A stretch of 64,000 bases of DNA from Escallonia rubra (lineage: Eukaryota; Streptophyta; Magnoliopsida; Escalloniales; Escalloniaceae). This document shows, piece by piece, positions 1 to 11,958 of this stretch. A program made the translations under genes and the position numbers. Every line of letters starts with the position of its first letter. The stretch's first letter is position 1. The DNA is taken from NCBI GenBank assembly GCA_033065855.1, contig JAVXUO010000878.1, positions 310,001 through 374,000 of the forward strand, written 5' to 3'. The notes under the pieces were generated by a model. That model did no database searches. It worked only from the letters and a program-made list of their open reading frames with translations, and was not told where the DNA came from.

Positions 1-100
1 CAGTAAAAAGAAATTTATGTGAAAAAGTACAACAATATTTTTGTCCAATTTGGTGAAATTTACTTCCAAGGGAATGAATGTTGATTGATTTGAATTGAAG

Positions 101-3100
101 GTTAGGGAAGACAGCTCGAGCAATCCTAGTTCATGGTATCGGCATAGATCGAAAGGGGGTTGGAACTTCTCTACACTAGATCAAGGTTGGCCCGTAACAG
201 ATAGCACTGCAGAAGGTTTCAAGGTAGAATGCAATAATGCTATTTCCAGTAAATTAGAATTAGGTATTTCAAAATTCGTGTCTATAGATGTCTGTATGTC
301 AGATTGTGCAAGGGAATCTCACTTGAAACAAAATATTGATATCTATAAACTTTTTAAAAATTGAAAATAGAAAAAAAAAAAGACAAAGAAATCCCTCAAA
401 TTTAGATTAGCATATTGTACATCAATCATGTCACTTGGGCTCACTCTATGTCAAATTTAGGTTAGCATACTGTAGATCAAACTATGCATGCATGTCACAT
501 TGTTCAACTTGATTATTTGTTTTGGATGACAATGGTAATGTATCGATTGCATGCAGGCCGCGCTTATGTTATCAAGGATGCCACCTGATTTGGTTGGAAA
601 AGCAATAGGACCACTTGAATTGTATGATACTGTTGACCTGACTTTATCCCTCCAGGTAAAATATATTTCACATACATTTTTAAGGTAATGTACCACATTA
701 CTTTTGGCTTTTAATTTGTGACCTATTGTAAGCTTTAGTCCACTTAGTGATATCCATATTTGTTCGACTTAAACATTAGGAAAAAAAAAAACTAGCCCCA
801 ATGCCCAAGCACGTATAACTTTTGCCAAAGTAACGTGCACTTATCAAAACTGATAGGACAACCACCAATAGATAGTACACAATGCGCTTTGATATAATGA
901 GTAGCCCGAAAAATAAATTAAAAAAAAACTTAAAACAACAAAAGCATCAAGGACAAAGGAGGAAATAAATTGTATGGAAAGAACATACAGCCTTTTGATT
1001 TGAGGTTTCACCAAATTATTAGGATTGGTATGAAAGCCTCTGAGGCATTATGCCGGCAGTTAGCAATATAAAATCTGACAATCTGAATCACGAAACACTT
1101 CTTTGACAATACAGAATCCCGACGGAGGTTTTGCATCATTTGAAACCACAAGATCTTATCCGTGGTTAGAGGTATGATGGTCTCGCTCCCTCGTTGTCAC
1201 ACCCGTGCACGCACAAACCCACACACTCTTTCTCGATCTCTCTTTCATTATCTTGCCTATCACAACCAACGTTAACTTAGTATATTGTGTCGAACTTTGT
1301 GTCTCTTCTCCAGGTCCTCAATCCAGCTGAAACATTCGGAGACATAATTATTGATTACACGTAAGATTACACAACATCTTAGTATTATGTTACTTGTTTT
1401 CTCTTTTCTCCAGAGAAGTATAAAATGAAGAAGTCTGTACCAGTAGCGAAAGAAATAGGAGGCCTTCGCGTATATAACCATCTTTAATTTCTTAGGACTG
1501 GCCTATGGTGAAGTACAACATTGAATTACGCTTCTCGAATTATAATTTCCATATTATAAGTCAATCCACGTTCCAATTATGCTTCTTGAATTATAATTTC
1601 CATAAGTTGTTAAAATTGAGGTTAAAAATTATATCAAACTATGAAAATACTAAACTTACCAATATCACTGGTGATTGCAAGAGAAGTTCACTGTACTCGT
1701 TCGACGAGTAATTCGATGCTACTTTAGTCCTAATTCCCTATTTGCGACAATCTTTCTTGTACGTAGGTACACAGAATGTACCTCTGCAGAGATTCAAAGT
1801 CTCAAATTATTCACGGAGCTGCATCCATCTTACCGGCAGAGCGAAATCAAAGCATCCATTGAGAGTGGAGTGAAATTTATTGAGAGCACGCAGCTACCTG
1901 ACGGCTCATGGTTTGCTGTTTCCTTCAGGATCTCTATATTTACAGTTATACAACACACACAAATTATTGATTACTTGTACAATTCAGCATGCATAGCGGC
2001 CAATTTTTTGTATGATCTTTTATTTTGATGTGAGACATAATTGGAATTTTTATTAGGTATGGGTCGTGGGGACCAATTCAGCATGCATAGTGGGTAATTT
2101 TTTTTATAATCTTTTATTTTGATGTGAAACATAATATGGATTTTTATTAGGTACGGGTCGTGGGGAATTTGCTACACTTATGCTGCATGGTTTGGGATTA
2201 AGGGCTTAGTAACTGGTGGAAGGACATATGAAGAGAGCTACCGAATTCGACATGCTTGCGAGTTCCTTTTGTCAAAACAACTTGATTCTGGTGGATGGGG
2301 GGAAAGTTACCTTTCGTGTCAAAACAAGGTAAACTTTTCTTCTAATGCTATAATGGCTTTAGCTTTTCCATGCACCTAAATTTTACAGCTTATAGTCGTC
2401 CAAGTTGCACACACTTATATTCAGTTCATAGAATTCCTTATACTGAACAGAGTTTGTTCTCTTAAATGCGAGAGCAGGTATATACAAACCTGGAAGGAAA
2501 TAAACCACATGTTGCGAACACTGCCTGGGCAATGTTGGCTCTTATTGAAGCTGGACAAGTGCGTTTATTGTTTTAAGCCTTCAAGTCTACAAATATGATA
2601 TGTGAACTCTAAATCATTGATTAGGTTCAAACTTGATGTCAGTCTACAAATTTTAGAACTGCATAAATAATGAACTACTAGAATCTTACTATTGTGGCAA
2701 TGTACTAGGCCAAGATAGACGCAACCCCTCTTCATCGTGCTGCAAAGGTGTTGATTAATTCCCAGGAAGAGAATGGAGACTTTCCACAAGAGGTATATTA
2801 CTTAATTGACACAAAGGTCTTGTTTGCTGGACACATGTTTGATCAATTATACGATGCCTATTCACACATATACGTCACTACCAAAAAAAAATGTGTGTGT
2901 TGGTTTGGGTCGTCGGGGGGGGGGGGGGGGGTTGTATTTTTCCTGAGCCTAACGTTTCATGATGTGTGTTTTGTCAGGATATTACGGGAGTGTTCAACAA
3001 GAATTGCATGATAACTTATGCAGCATACAGAAACATTTTTCCGATATGGGCTCTTGGTGAATATCTCAATCATGTATTGTTACCTTCCAAGAATAACGCG

Positions 3101-3109
3101 ACAACCTAA
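101..3109 (+). CDS. Oxidosqualene cyclase (triterpene/sterol synthase), 3' nine exons; 5' part outside window
   Basis: OSCs cyclise 2,3-oxidosqualene to sterol or triterpene skeletons at the ER membrane. Exons read 101-223, 557-655, 1115-1171, 1314-1360, 1767-1910, 2151-2328, 2478-2558, 2709-2792 and 2978-3109, all with AG/GT borders. They total 945 nt and give one open frame of 314 residues plus TAA, out of about 760 in the family. Family motifs seen: [12 protein letters not shown], the catalytic block read here as DSTAE (normally DCTAE), [64 protein letters not shown], and the C-terminal [23 protein letters not shown]. Where cycloartenol synthase has His477 and Ile481, this copy has Gln and Val, so I infer it is not a cycloartenol synthase; the product cannot be named. 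Oddities are the Cys-to-Ser change and a duplicated splice acceptor. No in-frame stop or frameshift was seen in the window. Confidence 0.93.
1980..2167 (+). repeat. 94-bp tandem duplication spanning an intron end and the start of an OSC exon
   Basis: Two copies (about 1980-2073 and 2074-2167) each contain the intron 3' end with TATTAG and the first bases of the exon (TA[T/C]GGGTCGTGGGGA). There are therefore two candidate splice acceptors 94 bp apart, at 2056 and 2150. Only the second continues the OSC frame. The first reads into a TAG after about ten codons (near 2087). Confidence 0.9.
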
Positions 3110-3230
3110 CGAAGCATCGTGTTCACCTGCATGCAATGAAGATTGAAATAATGTGATTGTTGTTGACTTCCTATATTTTAGATGACTTTAGCTCTTGATA
3201 TTTGAAAATAATTTGTTTTTCAAAAAGATT

Positions 3231-3236
3231 AATAAA
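3231..3236 (+). terminator. Candidate polyadenylation signal of the OSC gene
   Basis: AATAAA lies 122 nt after the OSC stop codon, in AT-rich sequence and before the minus-strand Copia relic begins. Plant poly(A) signals are loose, so this is a plausible site rather than a proven one. Confidence 0.4.
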
Positions 3237-3264
3237 AGGGCAAGATGTAAACGGATGTTATAGT

Positions 3265-3377
3265 AATTGATTCAGCAGACCAGCCTCTCTAAGATCATTC
3301 ATACTCATTTTTGAAGCAAGAAACTTCTTAGCTTCATTAACTTTGTTAATGTCGGAACCAAAGATGAGCATGCCATC
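3265..3377 (-). pseudogene. Copia reverse transcriptase relic, downstream half
   Basis: The minus strand reads MLIFGSDINKVNEAKKFL followed by SKMSMNDLREAG. This corresponds to the Copia RT segment just after the catalytic YVDD box, 'DDMLIFGS...K.FL.S.F.MKDLGEA'. The relic stops after about 37 codons. It lies against the 3' (poly-A) end of the LINE, and another piece of Copia RT lies beyond the LINE's other end (11538-11640). I infer that the LINE inserted into an already decayed Copia element. About 100 RT residues that should lie between the two pieces were not found. Confidence 0.7.
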
Positions 3378-3417
3378 TTTTTTTTTGGTACAAAGGAAAC
3401 AGAAAATACAAAGAAAA

Positions 3418-6400
3418 CTAGCTGGGGGGCCTTTCAAAGGCCACGCCCCTCATATCCGCATTAATACAACTTTCCAATTCTGTAGGAGCATTTTCCAAAT
3501 GAACATAGAATACTCCTTGGCTTGCCCCCAGGTTTGCTAAATAGTCGGCACATTTGTTGCCTTCCATCAAGGTGTGTGTCAGCACGCATCCCGTTTGATT
3601 TATGATTTCACGACAGTCTTGTACTAAAGCACGCAAGGGGTGACTATGAACTTCTTGGTCCTTTATCAGAGAGAGAGCAGCTGTAGAATCAGATTCAAGG
3701 GTCGTCTGTCTCTAGTTTCTTTCGCGAACGGTTGTTAGACCACGATGAATACCCCAGACTTCCGCATTGAGACTTGAGTTTCTACCAATGTTGCCAAAGA
3801 AACCTTCTAACCAGCCTCCTCTATCATCCCTTATAATTCCTCCATAGCCACTTTGCCCAGGATTGCCTCTTGAAGCTCCATCCGTGTTGATCTTTATGTA
3901 ACCTGCCACTGGGAAATGCCATTTAATTAGCCTGCAAATTTTTGGTGTAGGGGCATTTGAAGTTTTAAGAAAGGCAGTGGAGACTTCCCTTGTAAATTGT
4001 TTGCTGATGTAGATAGCTTCCTCTGTAGAACAGTCTTTGTTGTCAAAGACTTTTCTATTCCTGCATTTCCAGTTAGACCACAAAATGGATATAAATAGAG
4101 TTTCCCATTGGCCTTCTTGGTTGGAGTTGACCTCAAGATCAATACCCTTCCAAAACCATTGAGCCACATCTAAGTTTTGGAGGTCTTGAATCTGTTGACG
4201 GTTTAGAAAATGGTTCCAAACTTGACCAGCAAACACACAATTCCAAAGCATATGAAGGGTAGATTCCTCACAAAGATTGCATCTGGGGCAAATGTTAGAT
4301 TCCGTAAGACATCTGGTTTTTCTCAAGCAATTGGTCAAGAGTCTATCATGGAGAACAAGCCACAAAAATCCTATGATTTTTTGTGGTATAAGGAGACGCC
4401 AAAGTCTTTTCCATTTGGAAGGAGGGATGTGGGAGCTAGGGGCAGGGGACTCAGTCAGGAGTTTATAGAAAGCTTTGGTAGAAAAGGTACCATTGCCAGA
4501 ATATCCCCCAGCTAGGAGTGTCGTGGAAAGATCTAAAGTAGGGTATGGGGGTTTTATGAATGTCCTCAATCTCAGCATTATTCAAGGAGCTTCGGATAGT
4601 GTCCAGGTGCCAAGTATTTCTTATGATAATGTTGCTCACTTTGGTTTCCTCATTTCCTCTTATGTTCTCAACATTAAGGGGACTAGGACCACACCACCAA
4701 TCCTCCCACAGCGAGGTGTTATTCCCGTTACCAATCACCCATTTAGTTCCTTTAACTAAATACTCTTTGGTGTTTAAAATTCCTCTCCAAATGTGGGAAG
4801 TCCTTTTACCTTTTTTCCACAATCTAGGGTTGGTGGGGATTTTGTACTTGCTTCTCATGACCACAACCCAAGTTTTAGGGGTATTTTGTAAGATATTCCA
4901 GCCCAGTTTGGAGAGCATGGCAAGGTTATTATTCCTAGTCTTTCTAATACCTAATCCTCCCAGATTAATAGGTTTGCAAACCTTATCCCAGCTGATAAGG
5001 TGAATTTTCTTGGTATTTTCAGTGTCACCCCAAATGAAATTCCTATTGAGTTTGTCCAGCAATTGGCAAGTAGCTATGGGGAAAGCCATTGTTTGCATAG
5101 CATAAGTAGGAAGGGCAGCAGTGACAGCTTTCACAAGGGTGACTCTACCATTGAGGGATAGCATCTTAGTTTTCCAGCCAGCAAGTCTTTTTTGCACTCT
5201 TTCAATAATATGAGAACGTGATTTTTAGACAGTCTATTGTGAATAAGGGGCATGCCAAGGTATTTACCCAGGTTCTGAGTAAGAGGGATACCACACCAGT
5301 AGCTGATTTCTAAAGCAACGTGCCTAGGTGTGTTCAAAGACACAAAAATCTTGGATTTGCCCGTATTAATGTTAAGGCCAGACTCGTCACAGAATTTGTT
5401 GAGGGTCTCTAACATGTTTTTACAATTCTTTTTATCAGCTTTAGCAAACAACATAAGATCATCGGCGTAGAAAAGGTGAGAGATAGCAGGGCCACGGGAG
5501 GAAGCCTTAAAACCATTCCAATGCTTGTCACTGGTTTTGTTGGATATAAGGTTGTCAAGCCTCTCCATGCATAACACAAAAATATAAGGCGACAGAGGGT
5601 CTCCTTGTCTAATACCCCGCTCCGGGGTGATACTTTTCGTGATCTCACCATTCCATATGAAATTTAAATTATTACCCACAATATAGTCGATAATAAGATC
5701 AATAAGGTCATGAGGAAATTTAAATTCATACAAAGTTTGTCTAATAAAACACAACTTAAGTTTGTCGTAGGCCTTTTCAAGGTCTATTTTCCAAATCATA
5801 CCTCCTTGAACACCTTTCTTAAGGGATAAAGAGTGAATTATTTCCTGAGTAGTACAAATATTGTCAATGGTGTGTCTTCCGGGAAGGAAACTACTTTGGA
5901 AAGGGCTGATGATGTCTTCGAGGAGGGGACGAATTCTATTGACTATAATTTTGGTGATGATCTTATAGTTCACATTGAACAGGCTTATGGGACGGAATTG
6001 GCTTATTTTTCCTAGGTAGTCAACTTTGGGTATAAGAGATATCAAGACATCTTTATCAGTAGGAGGGAGATTTTTGTTATGGAAACAATTTTTGACATAC
6101 CTACAAGTGGAAGGGCCAATGATATCCCAAAATTTGTGACAAAGAAGGGATGGTATACCGTCAGGGCCCGGAGCTTTGTTAGCTTTAATATTAAGGATCG
6201 CATTTTTAATCTCAAAATCCTCAATGGCAGCAGAAAGGGTTTCTTGCTGTTCTGTAGTCAAGTACGCAGAATTCTGCCAGTTAGCATAATGGGTGGTGGG
6301 ACTCCTATTAGTGAAAATTTCTTGGAAATAAGAGGTTATAATGTTTTTCAGTTCGGTAGGGTCATCAGTCCACGTACCACTTTCATTCTTGAGCCCTTCA

Positions 6401-8070
6401 ATTCTATTTCTTTTTCTTCTCTTTAGGGTAGTTATATGGAAGTATTTAGTATTTTTTTTCCCCAAGTCTGATGTTATATTCCCTAGATTTTTGTTTCCAG
6501 AAGATCTCTTCTTGAACAAGGATACAGTTAAATTCACATTTGAGATCTCTATCCAGCATATCGAGGTTAAGACTATAATGGTTAGAAAGGGCGGATTGGA
6601 GACCATTCAGTCTGGCGATAATACGTCTTTTTCTCCGGAAGAGGTTACCGAAAGTATTTTTATTCCATTCAAACGCAAGCAGTTTAAAATTATTTTTGGT
6701 AGCGTTGAGGGAGGCGTTGTTACACCAGGCTTTTTAACAATGTTTTTGAAATCCTGATGTTCGATCCACATGGCTTCCATACAGAAAGGCTTAACTCTAC
6801 ATCTAAAGTTATCAATACCATTAATATGTAAAAGTAAAGGGCAGTGGTCAGAGTACATACGTGGAAGATTGGTGATTGTGGCCTCCGGGAATTGAATTCG
6901 CCAGTCAGAATTCGCCAGAGCACGGTCCAGCCGCTCCTTAGTATTGGCAAGTCCATGTCTTCCATTATCCCAGGTGAGTTTAGGTCCCCGGAATCTGATG
7001 TCCATCAAGCCACAACTGTTAATATTATCGCAGAAGTGTTGGCATCTCTGAAAATCATTGAATGGAGTGAAGCTTTGTCTCTCGTTAGGTCCCAGATAGT
7101 CGTTGAAGTCTCCTGCGAGAAACCAAGGGGCAGGGATGGCTTCGGCAAAATCCGAGAAGTTTTCCCACAGTTCTGCTCTCTTGTTGATTTGGGGGTTACC
7201 GTACACGGCCGAGAAAATCCAATTATCAAAATTCGTTTTCTTGATCTCCACATGGACCACTTGGTTGTGTAAAAAGATGGGAATCACTAAAATTTCGTCA
7301 GGGTTCCAAAGTACCCAAATACCGCCTGCTCTGCCATCCGGGTCTATAATAGCCGTGGATGTGAGACCATATTTTTGAAAGAAATTTCCCATAGAATAGA
7401 AACAGACTTTGGTTTCCATCAGAGCAACCATCTGAGGCTTGAATTGTTGAGCTAGTTGGTGAAAATGGCTCTTGAATCGATTGTTTCCCGTACCTCTAGT
7501 ATTCCATATAAGGGTAGTAATTGAGTGTTTATGGATGAAAAGGTCAAGCGACAGCAGAGATTTACCTTCCAATAGATCTTCGACTTTCTTCCTCCCTATA
7601 ATTGGGTGAGTTAGTGCTGATAGACAAACCTCGAGTGAGGCTTCGGCTTCTGTCCACCGATCTGAAGTAAGTACCATCCGGAATTGTTCTTGTAGGACCT
7701 CTATTTCCATGAATATGAGTAGTTCTTCCCCTGCTGTTTCTTTCAGTTCCATCCCGTAGAACCCGAGTTTCCTGACTTGGATATGAGTCATTTGATCTTT
7801 GGATAAGCGGAACAGGGTCAGGTGGTTTGGCCGTGTTTGATGGGTGAGAAAACAGGGGGTCTTCTTCAGGGCTGAATTTTGCGGTAGGCGAAGAAGTTTG
7901 CTGGCTAGTGGAGCCGAAGAAGAGCTGTCTAGGCTGAGGCGGCGACTCCAAGGAAGAGTGAAGGTTAGAGATGGTTTTAGGGCCTTGGGAGGATTGAAAG
8001 GTTGGACTTGTTCCAGGTGCTTCACTAGTATTGGAGTCAATTGAAATGGGTATGGCTGTAACCTCGTCAC
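3418..8070 (-). pseudogene. LINE ORF2 polyprotein (endonuclease, reverse transcriptase, zf-RVT, RNase H), broken
   Basis: ORF2 nicks target DNA and reverse-transcribes the element RNA. In order on the minus strand: an AP-endonuclease-like domain (about 7545-6845, with LAGDFNDYL and the SDHCPLLL catalytic end); reverse transcriptase (about 6250-5000, with NKAPGPDGIP, LISLIPK, FRPISLFNVNYKIITKI, and YADD at 5458-5469); a zf-RVT domain (WRLLIPQKIIGFLWL, CPRCNLCEESTLHMLWNC); and an RNase H domain (INTDGASRGNPG, then EGNKCADYLANLG). Lesions are in-frame stops at 6607-6609 and 3712-3714 and frameshifts near 5131-5197 and 4463-4578. The endonuclease and RT parts share one phase across the first stop. 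Non-functional as it stands. Confidence 0.92.
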
Positions 8071-8109
8071 TGTTACCTATGTGGACCATATTATTGCTTG
8101 GGTGGATAA

Positions 8110-11100
8110 CTAAATTTTGGTTTTGTCTGTTTGGTTCTTTGTGTTTCCGGTTTGGATTCGTGTTGAACTTGGCTGATGTTCAGTGGATATCTGGGGCGAA
8201 CGGGCCAGTGAGGTTAGGGCCTTAAATCTATTGTTATTAGCTGGTGCCTGTTTGGGCATATGGGCTTGGTGATCTTGGTATTTTCGTGGGCCGGGGTTGA
8301 GTAGAGTTGTCAAACGGGCCGGGCGGCCCGCGGGCTGGCCCGGCTCGGCCCGGTTCTGGCCCGGCCCTGAAGGTGAACAGTAACGGCCCAGCAGATTTGG
8401 GCTTGGGGCCAGGGCCTGGACCAGGCCAAAGAATTCTGGGAAAAAGCCCGGCCCGGCCCGGCCCGGAAACGGCCCGGTTCTGGCCCGGCCCGATTATGGC
8501 CCGGTTCTGCGGCCCGGTTCGGCCCCACCACTTGAAATGTTGGCCCTTGCATAATTTTTTGTGTAACCCTTGCATAAAAATTTAACAAGGGTTTCTAGCA
8601 AACTTATGAAATGTTGAGGGCTACGGTAGTAGAGAACCCAAAGCTCAGGGATGCTTTTACATAATAATCCTTGATTATATAATAAGGAAACAATACGCAA
8701 CGAAAACCCACCAAAGAAGGCATGAAGAAGGGACAAAGAACCATTAACCAACCTTGATATAACTGGCCTAGCACAAACACACAGTTTATCCTTAGTCCTA
8801 GCACACAAAAACTGAAGTATAAACATACATTTCATAAGAGCTGAAAGTTGCAACTTTTATGAACACGTTGCAATCACACATTACTCTTAGAGAAAGATGG
8901 TTGCAACTGAAACAATCTTTGAAATTCATGATTTCCATTGTTTCCAGAGGAATGAGATAAGGTATATTGTAGGTGGTGGTAGATAGAAAGAAATCTTTGA
9001 AAGTGATTTTTGTCGTATTTAAAGAATCAAAACATTGGAAATTCTATTTTGCTTAAGCAGTGAAAACACATAGAAGGTGTTTCTAAAAGGGGTAATGGCA
9101 AAACCGTTCATTGAACTATACGCTGTTTTGCATGTCGCTGCCTGTAATTTTAACTTCAACAAAAAGGTTCCCTGCAATATATGCATTTGATGTCGATAGC
9201 TCCAATGGAGCAAAAAGTTCTAAGTGAAAAACACTCCTAATCATAACTAATCTTTTACGAAGTTTTCAATTAAACAAGGGCATCTTAAGAAGAAGAAAAA
9301 AATTAGTCATTTAACCCCCGATCAGCATTACATATGAATTTAAAAAATTCAAAAAGATATCCTGTTTTACAATAGCTTCCTTGCACTAATATGTTCGTAT
9401 TCAAAATCTAGAATTAACCTTCAGGTTTATGCTAGTTTTAATGTACTAATATGTTTGTATTGATATCTACAAACGTGCATAACAAGTTGAATATGTAGCA
9501 TAAACATCAAATTACAAACTTGAAATAGAAAATTAAAAAGGATTGAGTTTCTGACAAATTATTCAACTTAATCTGTGTATATTACATTTCTCCTAAAAGG
9601 TTATAGAAAACTCAGTTCTCCGCAAGTTGTTTTCTTTAATCGAATTTGATGGGGTAGATGTATTAGCTCTAAGATAGTTTAGTTTTAACGTGAATGGAAG
9701 TTGTAAGTTTTGATATAATTTTTTTTCATTAATAAGAGAGCATGCATGAGTTTTAACGTGAGGGCTATAATTATAGCCAATTATAGCCCTCAACATTTCA
9801 TATTTTTTGGCCCGGGATAATTATAGCCAATTAAAGAAAGAAATTACACAAAAAAAAAATTTGGGCCCGGGCCCGGCCCAAGCCCGGCCCTAAATATTGG
9901 GCCTAGGGCCAGGGCTTGGACTGGGCCTAGCATTTCTCCCCAGTCGGCCCGGCCCGGATTGGCAGCCCCTTGGCCCGGCCCGGCCCCGCTTCAAGCCCGA
10001 TGGGCCCGGGCCGGGCGGCCCAAGCCCGGCCCGTTTGACACCTCTAGGGTTGAGGCTATCAGTGTATTTCCTTTGCGTGGCCTTTTGGACTCTTCTCTTT
10101 ACAACCATCCATTCTCCATAGGTAGGTTTCTGTTGTACCTGATCCTTTTTTTCCGAGATTATGCCATTAAGGTTCCCGTTCTGCTCTTGCAGGTTTCCAT
10201 TGTTCGTTGTCAGACTACTATCTTGGCCAGTGTTTCTCGCCGATGCACCGGTTTCCTGCCGTTGAGTACAGTTATCCTTCCGATGACCCACGCGTCCGCA
10301 ATCGAAACAGATCACCGGCATGAACTCGTACTCCACTTTGTATTCTTTTCCTGCCAGAATATATGCCGGTATCAGAGGTTTGGATAAATCGATTTCAATA
10401 CAGATTCTAGCATATTTGCCCCGAATCGACGTGGCTGTGTTAAAGTCTACTTTGATCGGACGACCAAGCTTAACGGCTATTCTTCGTAGAACGTTTTCAC
10501 TGTAATATTCAATTGGGAGCTCTGAAAGACGGATCCAAACTGCCGTAGTAGTTTCAATAGCTTCTGAAGGTTTGAAGTTTGGTTCCCATCTTCTAACAGT
10601 TAAGTAATGGCTAAGGATAATCCAAGGACCTCCATTAAACGCATGTTCCGCATTAACTCTGGAGTCAAATTTAATTAGGAAGAACCCATCATCCAGATCA
10701 ATAATTTCAAAATCACCATGAAGGTCCCAAGTAGATTTGAGTCTAGTTGATAGAGTTGTAAAGCCTATATTCTTTCCCAGTAATTTAACTATGATGCAGT
10801 CTTTCCACTGGGCATGGATGTGTTGGATCATGTCTTCAGGAAGCTTGCTTTCCGGTATGCTTTGATTGGGAGTTTCTAGTGTTTCCTCCAAAGTCATATC
10901 TTCAAAGGCTCACTGTTTTCGATAAAATATACCGCCTTTTCATCTTGGATTTTGAATACAGCATCACGGTAAGATTTGGAGCTGGAAGGTTCTCTTGACT
11001 TAAAGTGTGCGAGTGGGGTTTCCATTCTGGCCGACATTTTTATAGTCTTTTCTGTTTCCTTCTCTGTTTGTTTTGTTTCCAGATGCTCTGTTTCAACTAA

Positions 11101-11274
11101 AGTAGAGTCCATCGTGATCTCTTCTCTAGTGACTGGTTCAGTAGTTGGCAGAGTACCTTCCTTGGCACGCAGAAGTTGTGCCTTTTTGGGTTTCTTCGAG
11201 TTTTTCTCACTTCCATTAATGATAGAGCCATTAATGCTTGAAGAAGAGGTTGCCAGGTATTTCGAGATATCCAT
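8110..11274 (-). pseudogene. LINE ORF1 (DUF4283 / zinc-knuckle nucleic-acid-binding protein), interrupted
   Basis: LINE ORF1 proteins bind the element RNA in the retrotransposition particle. A 126-residue N-terminal piece (11274-10894) overlaps by ATGA with a second frame starting at 10897, probably marking a frameshift. The second frame carries a DUF4283-type region (FEIIDLDDGFFLIKF, GGPWIILSHYLTVRRW, WIRLSELPIEYYSENVL). A CCHC zinc knuckle follows (CFDCGRVGHRKDNC). The frame runs into the hAT element at 10047. On the far side of the hAT, 8293-8110 continues in the same phase to a TAA, as 1753 nt minus-counting shows. This supports a simple hAT insertion into a formerly continuous ORF. Confidence 0.85.
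8302..10046. mobile_element. Non-autonomous hAT element with perfect 8-bp target duplication
   Basis: The ends are inverted repeats: TAGAGTTGTCAAACGGGCC at the left and the complement of TAGAGGTGTCAAACGGGCC at the right. The direct repeat GGGTTGAG lies immediately outside both ends (8294-8301 and 10047-10054). An 8-bp duplication and TAGRGGTGTCAA-like ends are typical of plant hAT elements. Subterminal zones (8318-8530 and 9860-10035) are extremely GC-rich arrays of GGCCCGG. The AT-rich 1.3-kb middle encodes nothing recognisable, so the element depends on a transposase elsewhere. Open frames in the GC arrays are compositional. Confidence 0.93.
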
Positions 11275-11537
11275 AAGTAAAGATACAGAGTGCTTCTCCT
11301 GGGATTCCTCAAAGGGGCTTTCTTCACTGCCCGGTTTAGACCAAACTTACCTGGTAAACATGGAGCTGGTGAGGGATCGGGGCGCGCGGGGGGGGGGGGG
11401 GGGGAGATGTAGGTGCGAGACTTCCGACAGAGAAGCATGGGGAGAACCATCACCGACCAGGTCGGGGTTATTTCTCAAGGCTAAGATGGAAGAAAGATCG
11501 CAGGACATCGGAAGAAAAAGTAACAAAAGAGAAATTA

Positions 11538-11640
11538 TTTCTTTTGCTTGAATCCTTTAGCGACCAGGCTGGCCTTATACTTGCCACGTGCCATCAGATT
11601 TGATATTTCTTTTAAAACCTTTTTGCAATCAGTTGGCTTG
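11538..11640 (-). pseudogene. Copia reverse transcriptase relic, upstream half
   Basis: The minus strand reads MARGKYKASLVAKGFKQKK, the counterpart of the Copia RT entry motif 'KYKARLVAKGFTQKEG'. It sits beyond the 5' end of the LINE and pairs with the relic at 3265-3377, on the same strand and in the correct order. The reading frame upstream (to the right) decays quickly. Confidence 0.65.
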
Positions 11641-11958
11641 CAGTCGAGGATCAACCAAAAATTCAAGTGTAGTTAGGCTTAATAAAGTGCATTTCATCAT
11701 TAATAGTTTCATGCTACAAATGTGCTTTCTTCGAAGACATAGTTTCTGCATAGGTACCGGTGTTCATTTCACCTTTATATGGTAAAACTATGGTCCATAG
11801 ATCTTGGTTTAGCAACCCTTGAACTTCTTCTAGGTTGAACTCTTTCCAATTTACACCCTTGAACTTCTTCTAGGTTAAGTTTAACTCTTTCTTCAAACCT
11901 AATTACGTTTCTTTAAATGATGTTCTGGAGATGGAGCCTCCATATTCCAGAACTTAAA
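11641..11958. other. Intergenic sequence without recognised feature
   Basis: No reading frame, repeat boundary or RNA gene was recognised. The repeated phrase CCTTGAACTTCTTCTAGGTT near 11817-11875 is a small local duplication. Confidence 0.5.

Larger units (their letters stand above)
3378..11530 (-). mobile_element. L1-type plant LINE (RNase H-bearing), degenerate, split by a hAT element
   Basis: The element runs on the minus strand from about 11530 (5' end, uncertain) to a short poly-A at about 3378-3386 (T-run on the plus strand). It contains ORF1 (DUF4283 plus zinc knuckle), then ORF2 with endonuclease, reverse transcriptase, zf-RVT and RNase H. Without the 1753 bp of hAT element plus one target copy it is about 6.4 kb, normal for plant L1-like elements. 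The 5' untranslated part (11275-11530) carries a long G-run on the plus strand near 11390-11404. I could not define a clean target-site duplication. Frameshifts and stops in both ORFs show it is inactive. Confidence 0.9.

Noticed and set aside
2917..2932. Poly-G run in an OSC intron as a possible regulatory G-tract
   Set aside because: It is a simple homopolymer, prone to sequencing error, and lies away from splice sites; other poly-G runs in the window behave the same way.
8237..8588. Overlapping Gly/Pro/Arg-rich frames on both strands
   Set aside because: These come from the GGCCCGG arrays at the hAT end (also 9890-10120); frames are open on both strands because of base composition.
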